Assembly: GCA_003565105.1 (NCBI GenBank)
Contig: PXDG01000119.1
Coordinates: 1 to 28,996 of the forward strand
Reading direction: 5' to 3'
DNA: 28,996 nucleotides
Source: Parcubacteria group bacterium
GTDB lineage: Bacteria; Patescibacteriota; Minisyncoccia; SW-4-49-11
The position numbers and the translations under genes are program-made. The notes below the pieces were generated by a model that was given only the letters and a program-made list of their open reading frames with translations, did no database searches and was not told where the DNA came from. Numbering within the stretch: position 1 is the stretch's first letter; every line of letters starts with the position of its first letter. Of this stretch, positions 1 to 7,556 are shown piece by piece.

Positions 1-693
1 GCCGTGTATGATGCTACTCGGAATGCGGGTATCAGAGAGGTGTATTTGATTGAAGAACCAATTGCTGCGGCTATTGGCGCTCGATTACCTATCCAAGAGG
101 CTACAGGGAGTGTTATTGTGGATATTGGGGGCGGGACGACAGAGATTGCGGTTGTTTCTTTGGGAGGTGTTGTGGTAGCCAAAAGTCTGCGAGTGGCTGG
201 CGATCGGATGAATAGTGATATTATTCGCTACATTCGCAACCATTACAAGTTGGCCATTGGAGAGCGTACAGCAGAGGATATAAAAGTCAAGATTGGCTCT
301 GCTTGTCAACTTCACGAAAAGCTTGAGCTGAGTATTCGTGGGAGAGATATTATCACGGGGTTGCCAAAAGAGATTGTGGTCAGTGATTATGATGCGCGAA
401 AGTCGATTTCTCAATCGGTTATGACTATCGTTAATAATATTAAATCGGCGATTGAAGAGACTCCGCCTGAACTGATTGGGGACATTATGGAACGAGGAAT
501 TATTTTGGCTGGTGGAGGTGGTTTGTTGCGAGGGCTCGATAAACTCATTACGAACGTGACTCTTGTCCCGACCTTTGTGACTGCGGATCCCTTGACGGCA
601 GTTGTGCGGGGAGCCGGGATGGTCTTGGAGGATTTAGATTCTTTGAAAGAGGTGCTGGTGCCGTTGGATATTCAAAAAAGACCACGATTTTAA
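1..693 (+). CDS. mreB: Rod-shape-determining protein MreB, 3' part (cut by window start)
   Basis: MreB is the bacterial actin homologue that forms membrane-associated filaments and guides lateral peptidoglycan synthesis. The reading frame is open from base 1, and the first ATG (about base 10) lies inside the conserved stretch 'DATRNAGIREVYLIEEP', so it is not the true start. About 230 of the usual 330-345 codons are present. Visible family motifs are IEEPIAAAIGA, the phosphate-2 loop VDIGGGTTEIAVVSLGG, and the adenine-site loop ILAGGGGLLRGLD near the C-terminus. The gene ends in TAA and is followed 12 bases later by mreC, the standard mreBCD order. The missing N-terminus lies outside the window; nothing indicates a broken gene. 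Confidence 0.97.
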   Translation, partial: AVYDATRNAGIREVYLIEEPIAAAIGARLPIQEATGSVIVDIGGGTTEIAVVSLGGVVVAKSLRVAGDRMNSDIIRYIRNHYKLAIGERTAEDIKVKIGSACQLHEKLELSIRGRDIITGLPKEIVVSDYDARKSISQSVMTIVNNIKSAIEETPPELIGDIMERGIILAGGGGLLRGLDKLITNVTLVPTFVTADPLTAVVRGAGMVLEDLDSLKEVLVPLDIQKRPRF

Positions 694-705
694 CAGGATA
701 CTACT

Positions 706-1455
706 ATGAATGGTTGGAAACATTATTATCAAGTAATGGGAATGTTGGTGGGAATATTTGCTTTGCTTGGTATTTGGAATATTGAGCCAGTACAATCTCA
801 ATTTATGGAAGTTTTGGCAAATGTCTCAGAATCAGTGCCGCTTGGATCAGAAATAATCTTACCTGAGTCGAGCCTCTCTTTGGAGGAAGAAAATGTTGCT
901 CTTCGAGCCGAAATTGCCAGTTTGTTGTATCTGAAACAAGAAAATGATTTATTAAAAAGTGTAATTGAAACACGCAATGAGTCGCGTCTTAACCCTGTAC
1001 AAGGTGATATCATTGGATTTGATAATCTCTTTTTAAGAAACACTGCCTTGATTAATGTCGGATCACGAGATGGGATTCAAAAAGATCAGCCAGCTATTTA
1101 TTTGGGTCATTTGGTTGGTCAGGTTGTGGAGGTGTCCGAGTCTTGGAGTCGTATCCGATTTGTTCATGATACGGATAGTACTATTGGAGTGCGTATCGAA
1201 AATGAACAAAATTCTCAAGGACTTCTCAAGAGTCAATTTGGGACAACTCTTATGGTGGATTTGGTACCGAGGGTTGAGTCTGTTGAAGTAGGGCAACCTA
1301 TCTTCACTTCAGGAGTGGGAAATATTCCTGCGGGTCTGGTAGTAGGAACAATTGCATCGGTATCCGAAGGGAATTTATTTCATGAAATTATGGTCGATTA
1401 TCCAATTAACACGCGACGGATTAATACGGTATTTATTCTAACCGAAAGTTTATGA
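706..1455 (+). CDS. mreC: Cell-shape protein MreC
   Basis: MreC links cytoplasmic MreB to the extracytoplasmic elongation machinery, including PBP2. The 249-residue product has the family layout: a short cytoplasmic N-terminus, one membrane segment at about residues 7-25, an acidic coiled-coil at about 57-90, and a beta-rich C-terminal domain with typical phrases such as 'LINVGSRDGIQKDQPAIYLGHLVGQV' in pieces and 'GVGNIPAGLVVGTI'. Length is slightly short of the 270-300 usual for the family. An AGGA lies a few bases before the ATG. Its TGA stop overlaps the mreD ATG in an ATGA, indicating translational coupling. Confidence 0.95.
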   Translation: MNGWKHYYQVMGMLVGIFALLGIWNIEPVQSQFMEVLANVSESVPLGSEIILPESSLSLEEENVALRAEIASLLYLKQENDLLKSVIETRNESRLNPVQGDIIGFDNLFLRNTALINVGSRDGIQKDQPAIYLGHLVGQVVEVSESWSRIRFVHDTDSTIGVRIENEQNSQGLLKSQFGTTLMVDLVPRVESVEVGQPIFTSGVGNIPAGLVVGTIASVSEGNLFHEIMVDYPINTRRINTVFILTESL

Positions 1456-1907
1456 TTGTTGGATTGCTTTTGATTGGATTATTAACTCTTACCAGTATTG
1501 TCTCAATTTTCTTACCATTTTCCTGGGTTCCAACGATCTCGCTGATTATCTTAATTGTTTTCATTCAACAAGGGCGAATCAAAGAATTAGTATTAAGTGT
1601 CATTTGGATTATTTTTGTAAGTACCCCCTTTACTATAGTTGATCCAATACTGTTGACTATTATCTATGCAAGTTGGAGTATATTGATGATGGTAAGTCAA
1701 AGATTCTTTGCTCAAGAGAGTATGTTGCAAGGAGTGCTTGGAGCCTTTATTTGGGAGTTCACTTTAGTGATATCCTTTCAGAGCTTTGAGATGGATCAAT
1801 TAATGCTTCACAGTATTCAATTGGTGAGTAATATAATCACACTTAGTATTATGGTATACTATATATATAAATATCGAATCAATGAAATACTTTTTGAGAC
1901 AGACTGA
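1452..1907 (+). CDS. mreD: Cell-shape membrane protein MreD
   Basis: MreD is the small integral membrane partner of MreC in the elongasome. The 151-residue product is almost wholly hydrophobic, with about five membrane segments, and sits exactly between mreC and the PBP2 gene. Sequence conservation in this family is low, so the call rests on size, topology and position. The start is the ATG of the ATGA shared with the mreC stop. The 3' end overlaps the next gene by 26 bases in another frame. Confidence 0.85.
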   Translation: MIVGLLLIGLLTLTSIVSIFLPFSWVPTISLIILIVFIQQGRIKELVLSVIWIIFVSTPFTIVDPILLTIIYASWSILMMVSQRFFAQESMLQGVLGAFIWEFTLVISFQSFEMDQLMLHSIQLVSNIITLSIMVYYIYKYRINEILFETD

Positions 1908-3762
1908 CTATGATTTAACCCCTGAGGATACCTTTCTTGATAATGATGATGCTCAGGCTTTGTATGTAGAATATCCTGAAAACCATTCTCTACTATGGCT
2001 TCTTTTTGCTTTTTTGATTATTATATTTAGTGGGTTATGGATGAAAACTTTTCATCTTCAAATTTTTGCTTCTCAACAAGAAGGTGGTCAATTTTTGACT
2101 CAAACGAGTCGACAACGATATATAAAACCCTATAGAGGACATATTTATGATAGTTTTGGGAATGTATTAGCCTACAATACAGCCTCTTTTGATTTGGTGT
2201 TTGATCGGAGTCTTTTCCCTGATAATCAAGATCAACAAGAAAGAATTATTACGGAAACCACGGCTTTTTTTGGATTGGAAGAAGAGGTCTGGCCTGAAGC
2301 TCTGCAAAGTGAGGAGCCTGAGATTACTCTAAAGTCTGAGGTTTCTCAGGAACAGGCTATTTTGTTTGAAGTTGAAAAAGATGATTTTCCGGGAGTCTCT
2401 ATTCGCGAAATTCGTGTTCGAGATTATAATCAATCGGAATATCTATCCCATATACTCGGATATGTTGGGCGTGTTTCTGTTGATGATCTTGAAGAGGATG
2501 ATCGATATCTTCGAGATGATCAGATTGGTAAAACAGGTGTTGAGAAATTCTATGAAAAACTTCTTCGAGGAGAGTATGGGATGATAGAACGATCTGGTAG
2601 CCTAGAAACAATTATCCGACAACCAGAGGAAGGAAGTCATCTTCAATTAACCGTGGATCTTGAATTACAAAAGGTTTTGCAAGATTCGATGAAAGAAGTG
2701 TTAGACTCTGCTGAGCTTACCCGTGCTACTGGAATTGTGATGAACCCTCAGACGGGAGATATATTGGCTATGAGTTCCTTACCAACCTATGATAATCGGG
2801 AGTTTTTGGGAGGAATTTCGCAAGAGCAATATCAATCACTTTTGGATAATCCTCAAAACCCATTGCTTCATCGAGCAATTGCAGGTGAATTTGCCCCTGC
2901 TTCTACGGTAAAACCCTTTATTGCAGGAGCTTTTTTGGAAGAAGGTATTGTGGATACTCGTACAGAAATAAATGATCCTAAAGGACGTATTGTGATTCAA
3001 AGTCCTTGGGATCCTGCTCAAGAATTTATTTATCCTGATTGGAAGATTCACGGGAGGAGTGATGTGTATAAATCTATTTCTGATTCTGTTAATGTATTTT
3101 ACTATACCTTTGGAGGAGGATTCAATGGACGCCCAGGTTTGGGAATTGAGAGAATGGCCCAATATTATAGAACCTTTGGATTTGGTGAACGCACAGGTAT
3201 TGATTTACCAGGAGAGCGGAGAGGTGTGGTAGCTGATCCAGAATGGAAGCAAGCTCAGGGTGCAGGAAATTGGTTTTTGGGAGACACCTTTAATGTCTCG
3301 ATTGGACAAGGAGGAATGTTAGCAACTCCTCTTCAAGTTCTTAATGCAACCTCAGCTATTGCCAATGGTGGCACACTCTATCAACCACGATTGTATAAAG
3401 GGGTGTATGATAATAGTACTAAAGAGCTGACCGAGACTCGAGAACCTGAGATTATTCGATCTGATATTTTGAGTCCTGAATCAGTCAGCATTGTACGTGA
3501 TGGGATGAGGCAGACTGTAACGGATGGTACTGGGTATCAGTTACAAAATTTACCATTCACCTCGGCAGCCAAGACGGGGACCGCTCAGACAGGTGCTGAA
3601 TTAAATAACTCTTGGTTTACTTCTTTTGCTCCATTTGAAAATCCAGAAATCGCTATGGTTGTGTTGGTTGAAGAAGGTCATCAGGGGTATCTTACTACTA
3701 TTCCTATTACCCAAAAAGTCTATCAATGGTATTATGAGAATAGAGGGTTTAGTAATCAATAA
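1882..3762 (+). CDS. mrdA: Penicillin-binding protein 2, peptidoglycan D,D-transpeptidase
   Basis: This class B PBP cross-links peptidoglycan during rod elongation. The 626-residue product has a 37-residue cytoplasmic tail, one membrane anchor at about 38-55, a dimerisation/pedestal domain (RGHIYDSFGNVLAYN near 85-99) and a transpeptidase domain. Catalytic motifs are complete: SxxK at S341-K344 (ASTVKP), SxN at S402-V-N404 and KTG at K564-T-G566. The 'TGDILAMSSLPTYD' strand before the active site is also typical. The start overlaps the mreD 3' end by 26 bases; the next in-frame sequence fits the family, so I kept this start. It is the elongation enzyme (PBP2) rather than FtsI by its mreBCD context. 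Confidence 0.95.
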   Translation: MKYFLRQTDYDLTPEDTFLDNDDAQALYVEYPENHSLLWLLFAFLIIIFSGLWMKTFHLQIFASQQEGGQFLTQTSRQRYIKPYRGHIYDSFGNVLAYNTASFDLVFDRSLFPDNQDQQERIITETTAFFGLEEEVWPEALQSEEPEITLKSEVSQEQAILFEVEKDDFPGVSIREIRVRDYNQSEYLSHILGYVGRVSVDDLEEDDRYLRDDQIGKTGVEKFYEKLLRGEYGMIERSGSLETIIRQPEEGSHLQLTVDLELQKVLQDSMKEVLDSAELTRATGIVMNPQTGDILAMSSLPTYDNREFLGGISQEQYQSLLDNPQNPLLHRAIAGEFAPASTVKPFIAGAFLEEGIVDTRTEINDPKGRIVIQSPWDPAQEFIYPDWKIHGRSDVYKSISDSVNVFYYTFGGGFNGRPGLGIERMAQYYRTFGFGERTGIDLPGERRGVVADPEWKQAQGAGNWFLGDTFNVSIGQGGMLATPLQVLNATSAIANGGTLYQPRLYKGVYDNSTKELTETREPEIIRSDILSPESVSIVRDGMRQTVTDGTGYQLQNLPFTSAAKTGTAQTGAELNNSWFTSFAPFENPEIAMVVLVEEGHQGYLTTIPITQKVYQWYYENRGFSNQ

Positions 3763-3768
3763 AAGACT

Positions 3769-4902
3769 ATGAATATTGGATTGGATATTAGAATGATAGG
3801 AATGAAACGGACGGGAGATGAGGTGTATATGCGGTATCTTTTAGAGGCTATTCGTGATCAGTCGAAACCTCCTTTTCATTATTATCTCTTTACCGATAAT
3901 CCGCAATGGCAGGAGCAAGACTTACTACGAGATTTACCTGAGCATATGACGGTTATTTGCTTGTTGCCTGCAAAAAAATTAATATGGACGATGTATCTAC
4001 TTCCTCGTGCATGTCACAAGTTTCACATTGATCTTTTGCACGTAATGTATATTACTCCACAATTCTTTCTTCCAAAAACGACTCACGTTGTAACTACTAT
4101 TCACGACATATCTTGGAAGTTTGTCCCTGAATACATTCAGTGGAAAGACAAATTATTATTAGATCTTTTTATTCCTCCTTCTATTCGAAAAGCTCACCGG
4201 ATTTTGACGGTCTCCAAACATGCAGCTGAATCTATTCACACTATTTTTCAGGTTTCTCGTGAAAAAATCACGGCTATTTATAATGGAGGTTTTATGGATG
4301 TCTATATGAAACCCTTAACCTTGTCTAAATCTGTACAAAAAATCTTAGAGACAGAATATATTGCCTACCTTGGGAGTTTGCAACCACGAAAAAACATTCC
4401 TGCTCTTATTGATGGCTATGCTGAATATCTCACTCAGTATCCAGAATCAAAACTTCAATTAGTGATTGCGGGAGGTAAGGGGCACAATTATGATACTGTG
4501 ATTGATCAGAAAATCACTGAGTATGGTCTTGCCGATAAGGTTGTAATGCCTGGATTTGTTACGGAAGACGAAAAATATGCTTTATTGAAGAATGCTCAAG
4601 GATTCTTCTTTCTCTCTTTGTACGAAGGCTTTGGTATTCCTGCGATTGAAGCAATGAGTTTAAAAACAGCTACGGTAGTATCTGATCTTTCTTGTTTACC
4701 AGAAGTTGTCTCTGATGGAGCAATTACTGTTGATCCTGATAACCTACAAGACGTTGCTAAGGCAATATATCGAGTACGGCATCCTGGTCCTAAAGAAAAA
4801 GAAATTATTGAAGCAGGATATTTGAGAGCGCAAGAGTTTTCATGGGATACAATGAAGCAAGATACTCTTCAAGTATATAAAGATATTTTGATTAATACCT
4901 AA
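3769..4902 (+). CDS. Glycosyltransferase family 4 (GT-B fold)
   Basis: Predicted retaining glycosyltransferase that moves a sugar from a nucleotide donor, probably on the cytoplasmic membrane face; acceptor and sugar cannot be read from sequence. The 377-residue protein has two Rossmann halves: the N-terminal part carries 'VVTTIHDISWKFVPE' and the C-terminal part 'YLGSLQPRKNIPALI', then 'MPGFVTEDEKYALL' and the GT4 EX7E motif with E286 and E294 (YEGFGIPAIEAM). It most resembles the mannosyltransferase-type GT4 enzymes of polysaccharide clusters. It follows the PBP2 gene by six bases, so it is co-transcribed with the shape operon. Its stop is six bases from the stop of the convergent recombinase gene, with no terminator hairpin between. 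Confidence 0.9.
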   Translation: MNIGLDIRMIGMKRTGDEVYMRYLLEAIRDQSKPPFHYYLFTDNPQWQEQDLLRDLPEHMTVICLLPAKKLIWTMYLLPRACHKFHIDLLHVMYITPQFFLPKTTHVVTTIHDISWKFVPEYIQWKDKLLLDLFIPPSIRKAHRILTVSKHAAESIHTIFQVSREKITAIYNGGFMDVYMKPLTLSKSVQKILETEYIAYLGSLQPRKNIPALIDGYAEYLTQYPESKLQLVIAGGKGHNYDTVIDQKITEYGLADKVVMPGFVTEDEKYALLKNAQGFFFLSLYEGFGIPAIEAMSLKTATVVSDLSCLPEVVSDGAITVDPDNLQDVAKAIYRVRHPGPKEKEIIEAGYLRAQEFSWDTMKQDTLQVYKDILINT

Positions 4903-4908
4903 TGGTTA

Positions 4909-5964
4909 CTATTTTTTAAGTGGATGGAAGGTATTGTGTGTTGTCTCAGCATAGGTATCTGAGGCGTGAACATATTTGGTCGTTGTTTCAAGAGATTCGT
5001 GTCCGAGAAGGACCTTTAATGCTGCAGGATTGGCTCCAGATTCTGCTAAGTAGGTGGCAAATCCATGCCGTAGAGTATGCGCTGAAAGAGGCTCAGTAAT
5101 GCCTAATAATAATCGATAGGACTTAATCTTTGATTGAAGGTAGTTTTCTGATATGCGACTCTTGAAAAGGGAGTCGGGGAGTGTTTGATTTGTGATTTGA
5201 TCTGCAATTCCATCAAAGGTTTTTTTTGTGACAAAAATATAAACAAATTTATCAACAAACCTATCATCTTGAAATGAGGAGGGGAGAGCTGACTTGATGT
5301 ATGCTCTGCGAAGATCTAAATAGTGATCAAGTAAATCGAGTGATCGGGGAGTGAGGTAAATAAAACGTTCTTTATTTCCCTTTCCTTTGATGTAAACCTT
5401 TCCCTCTTCCCCATTCACTTGATTGAGCGTGAGCTGTGTTGCTTCTGAAATTCTCATTCCTGAAGCAAAAATGAGCTCAAGAATAACTCTATTTCTTAGT
5501 CCAATAAATTCATTCGATTCAAGATGCTGTGGAGATTCAATAAACTGAATTAATGTTTCTAATAATGGTAAATGCATCACTTTTTTTCCCAACTTCATAA
5601 GTTTTACTTGTTGTGGCATTACTGGGACAGGATAATCCATATCAATGAGATAATTCAAATAGGATCTGATACTGGTTAGCATTCGGTTGATAGTTTTGGG
5701 ACTTAAAGGATGCGCTTGAGTATGTTTGGTGAGAGTCTCTCGATCTTCTGCGAGAAGGTCTGAAGTATAAATGGTAAGAGTTTTTTTTGTTACTTCGCTA
5801 AATTCCCAGTTGTTTTGGAAGAGGAATGTATCGAAATGCATCAAATCTCGCTCATAATTCTGAATAGTGGCCTTTGAATAGTTACTAGTAGTCAAGAAAA
5901 GGAAAAAGTCGTCTAAAAAGGGTAATTTTTGAGACATCGGCTTATTTAAGCTATTTTTATACAT
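4909..5964 (-). CDS. xerD: Xer-type tyrosine recombinase
   Basis: Site-specific recombinase of the XerC/XerD family, which resolves chromosome dimers at dif through a 3'-phosphotyrosyl intermediate. Residues 14-110 form the SAM-like core-binding domain (TTSNYSKATIQNYERDLMHF). The catalytic set is complete: R171 (ASGMRISEAT), K195 (KGKGNKER), H296 and R299 (HTLRHGFATYLAESG), H322 (LLGHESL) and nucleophile Y331 (TTTKYVH). At 351 residues it is longer than the usual 295-310, mostly through an extra segment at about 225-275 between the K195 hairpin and HxxR. M10 is an alternative start (base 5937); neither start has a clear ribosome site. XerC versus XerD cannot be decided, so the symbol is nominal. 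The dif-like palindrome lies about 240 bases upstream. Confidence 0.9.
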   Translation of the reverse strand: MYKNSLNKPMSQKLPFLDDFFLFLTTSNYSKATIQNYERDLMHFDTFLFQNNWEFSEVTKKTLTIYTSDLLAEDRETLTKHTQAHPLSPKTINRMLTSIRSYLNYLIDMDYPVPVMPQQVKLMKLGKKVMHLPLLETLIQFIESPQHLESNEFIGLRNRVILELIFASGMRISEATQLTLNQVNGEEGKVYIKGKGNKERFIYLTPRSLDLLDHYLDLRRAYIKSALPSSFQDDRFVDKFVYIFVTKKTFDGIADQITNQTLPDSLFKSRISENYLQSKIKSYRLLLGITEPLSAHTLRHGFATYLAESGANPAALKVLLGHESLETTTKYVHASDTYAETTHNTFHPLKK

Positions 5965-6179
5965 ATTCTTAGAAATTGATGGTTTTGAGGTTGAGTTAGG
6001 ACTCGTTGAATGTTTATATAAGTGAATGATATTTCCTAGTAGTAATTTCCATCACCATAATGTATAAGCAATGTGTTATGGAGATACGGAGGTTTCTATT
6101 AGGAAAATAGTTGTAGTTCTAGACTCTATCTCATTCAAATATTTTAGCAGGGGAGAAGTCTTTTGGTTGAACTATCTAT

Positions 6180-6207
6180 AGTATATCATAATTCAATACG
6201 TTGTAAC
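6180..6207 (-). promoter_or_regulatory. Possible promoter for the Xer gene (extended -10)
   Basis: On the minus strand, TATACT at 6180-6185 is preceded by TGA (6186-6188), giving an extended -10. A weak -35-like GTTACA (6202-6207) lies 16 bases upstream, inside the dif-like palindrome. The leader would be about 210 bases. If real, recombinase binding at the palindrome could interfere with xer transcription. Only the -10 is convincing. Confidence 0.3.
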
Positions 6208-6234
6208 AGAGTATAATAATGATTATACTCTGTT
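6205..6234. other. dif: Candidate dif site (Xer recombination site) in the terminus gap
   Basis: A perfect 13-base inverted repeat (6205-6217 and 6222-6234) with four bases between. Framed as Xer sites are, it is a 28-base element at 6206-6233: left arm ACAGAGTATAA, six-base centre TAATGA, right arm TTATACTCTGT. The inner ATAAT....ATTAT matches the core of known bacterial dif sites at the same positions, while the outer arm bases differ from the E. coli and B. subtilis sites. No T-run follows on either strand, so a terminator is unlikely. It lies about 240 bases upstream of the Xer gene, where gene direction flips. The rest of the 5965-6323 gap shows no ORF or RNA that I can recognise. An operator for an unknown regulator remains possible. 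Confidence 0.6.
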
Positions 6235-6319
6235 GTGAAGGTGTGGGTATAAACACATTTAAAGGTGTCATTATCTTTGTCTAGTCCCCTTTTTAGAAAA
6301 TCCTTGATGTATCTACATA

Positions 6320-6346
6320 TATTTCAAGCTACCCAAACTTGAAATA
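6320..6346 (-). terminator. Hairpin at the end of the secA operon
   Basis: TATTTCAAG (6320-6328) and CTTGAAATA (6338-6346) form a perfect nine-pair stem with a nine-base loop, spanning the stop codon of the mannosyltransferase-like gene. On the minus strand the stem is followed by only a modestly U-rich stretch, so it may be a weak or processing-type 3' end rather than a classic intrinsic terminator. Confidence 0.35.
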
Positions 6347-7499
6347 AAAACATTGTATAGAGCGTTGCTAATAGGAGGATTGAACACAAGGTATACAGTT
6401 TATCAAATAATGAGTATTGTACTGACCATATAGCTAGTATTATATATAAAGGGAAAAATGACAGTACATAGCGTGGCATACTCACTAGTGAACCACTTAT
6501 TATGGGAATAAGAAGTACTGACCAGCTCCAGAATAGGTATGAGAAAGGAAAGATTTTTTTTACCGTTATCCAGATTAAAATAATAAGTGCGAATATGGTG
6601 AACCAAAAATCAAAAGAACCAAATATAAAGAGTTTATCTTCTGGAAATGATTGGATTGTTCGCAGTGTGTAGTCCCAGATAATAGCTATTGGGTTATGAT
6701 AGCCACCTCTTCCATGTTCTACCCAATATTTTTGCACATCGATGAAATGTAAAAAATTATTGGTCTGAATATAATTGTAATATCCATATACTACTAACCC
6801 ACATATAGGAGAGAGGGTAGTCATAATTCCCCACCCTATAGGTGTACCTTGATTTTTTCGGTCAGTTAGGTATTTCCATAATATTATAGGTGCTATACAA
6901 CCACCAACCAGTCGGGTTAGTGGTGCTAAAAACCCAAAGATAGATGCCACAAGATAGTTCTTTTGTTGAGTAAAATACCACGACGCGAGTATGAGGAATA
7001 AAAAAAGACTTTCTGTGTAGACAGCCATCATAAAAAAAGAGGTGGGGAAAATCAGTAATAGCCAAGCTGATTTATAAGCCACTTCCCTCCCCCACCGATG
7101 TTCTACTAATTGAATCAAAAAGATGAGAGTACCTAAAGTTGCAATGCGAGAAATTATCATTCCAGCCATGGGGTAAGAGACTCCCAAAATTGTTACTAGA
7201 CCACGCATTAAAAAAGGAAAAAGAGGGAAGAACGCATATAATGGAAGAATTTCTGTTCCATATCCATCTCTGGCAATAGTTACATAATTATTGCCGTCCC
7301 AATTTGTCCATACCGCCAAATCATTAGAGATTCCATAGTAGTTATGTATTGGTCCTTCTACAGGTACTTGAGCCATAATAGCCGCTCCTACAACGGTAAG
7401 AATAATCATCCATCCAAGCCAAATACGTATTGCATATGATACATGCCAGGTACTCCACAGATTCTGAATTTTTACTTTAATTGAGTGTAAGGATCTCAT
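6324..7499 (-). CDS. Gpi18/PIG-V-like membrane mannosyltransferase
   Basis: Predicted polytopic GT-C glycosyltransferase using a lipid-linked sugar (for eukaryotic PIG-V, dolichol-phosphate-mannose) on the outer face of the membrane. The 391-residue protein has about nine membrane segments. Family hallmarks are 'NWDGNNYVTIARDGYG' (W67, D68; the acidic residue in the first outer loop is the expected catalytic position), 'LYAFFPLFPFLMRGL' and 'FPTSFFMMAVYTESLFLFLIL'. It is the last gene of the secA-led row, 57 bases after the O-antigen-ligase-like gene. The bacterial substrate is unknown; mannose is carried over from the family name only. Confidence 0.85.
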   Translation of the reverse strand: MRSLHSIKVKIQNLWSTWHVSYAIRIWLGWMIILTVVGAAIMAQVPVEGPIHNYYGISNDLAVWTNWDGNNYVTIARDGYGTEILPLYAFFPLFPFLMRGLVTILGVSYPMAGMIISRIATLGTLIFLIQLVEHRWGREVAYKSAWLLLIFPTSFFMMAVYTESLFLFLILASWYFTQQKNYLVASIFGFLAPLTRLVGGCIAPIILWKYLTDRKNQGTPIGWGIMTTLSPICGLVVYGYYNYIQTNNFLHFIDVQKYWVEHGRGGYHNPIAIIWDYTLRTIQSFPEDKLFIFGSFDFWFTIFALIILIWITVKKIFPFSYLFWSWSVLLIPIISGSLVSMPRYVLSFFPLYIILAIWSVQYSLFDKLYTLCSILLLATLYTMFLFQVWVA

Positions 7500-7556
7500 A
7501 AATGGGTGAGACTCGTAAATAGGGTGTGCTATGTTCTGTAGTAAATCTGAGGTATG

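Noticed and set aside
1..693. Internal ATG near base 10 taken as the mreB start
   Set aside because: The frame is open to the window edge and the ATG lies inside a conserved MreB motif, so the gene is cut by the window, not short.
4903..4908. Bidirectional terminator between the convergent GT4 and Xer genes
   Set aside because: Only six bases separate the stops and no stem-loop with T-runs is visible there.
6205..6234. Palindrome read as an intrinsic terminator for the secA operon
   Set aside because: The stem is A/T-rich and no T-run follows on either strand; the hairpin at 6320-6346 is closer to the stop codon, and the 11-6-11 layout fits a Xer site better.
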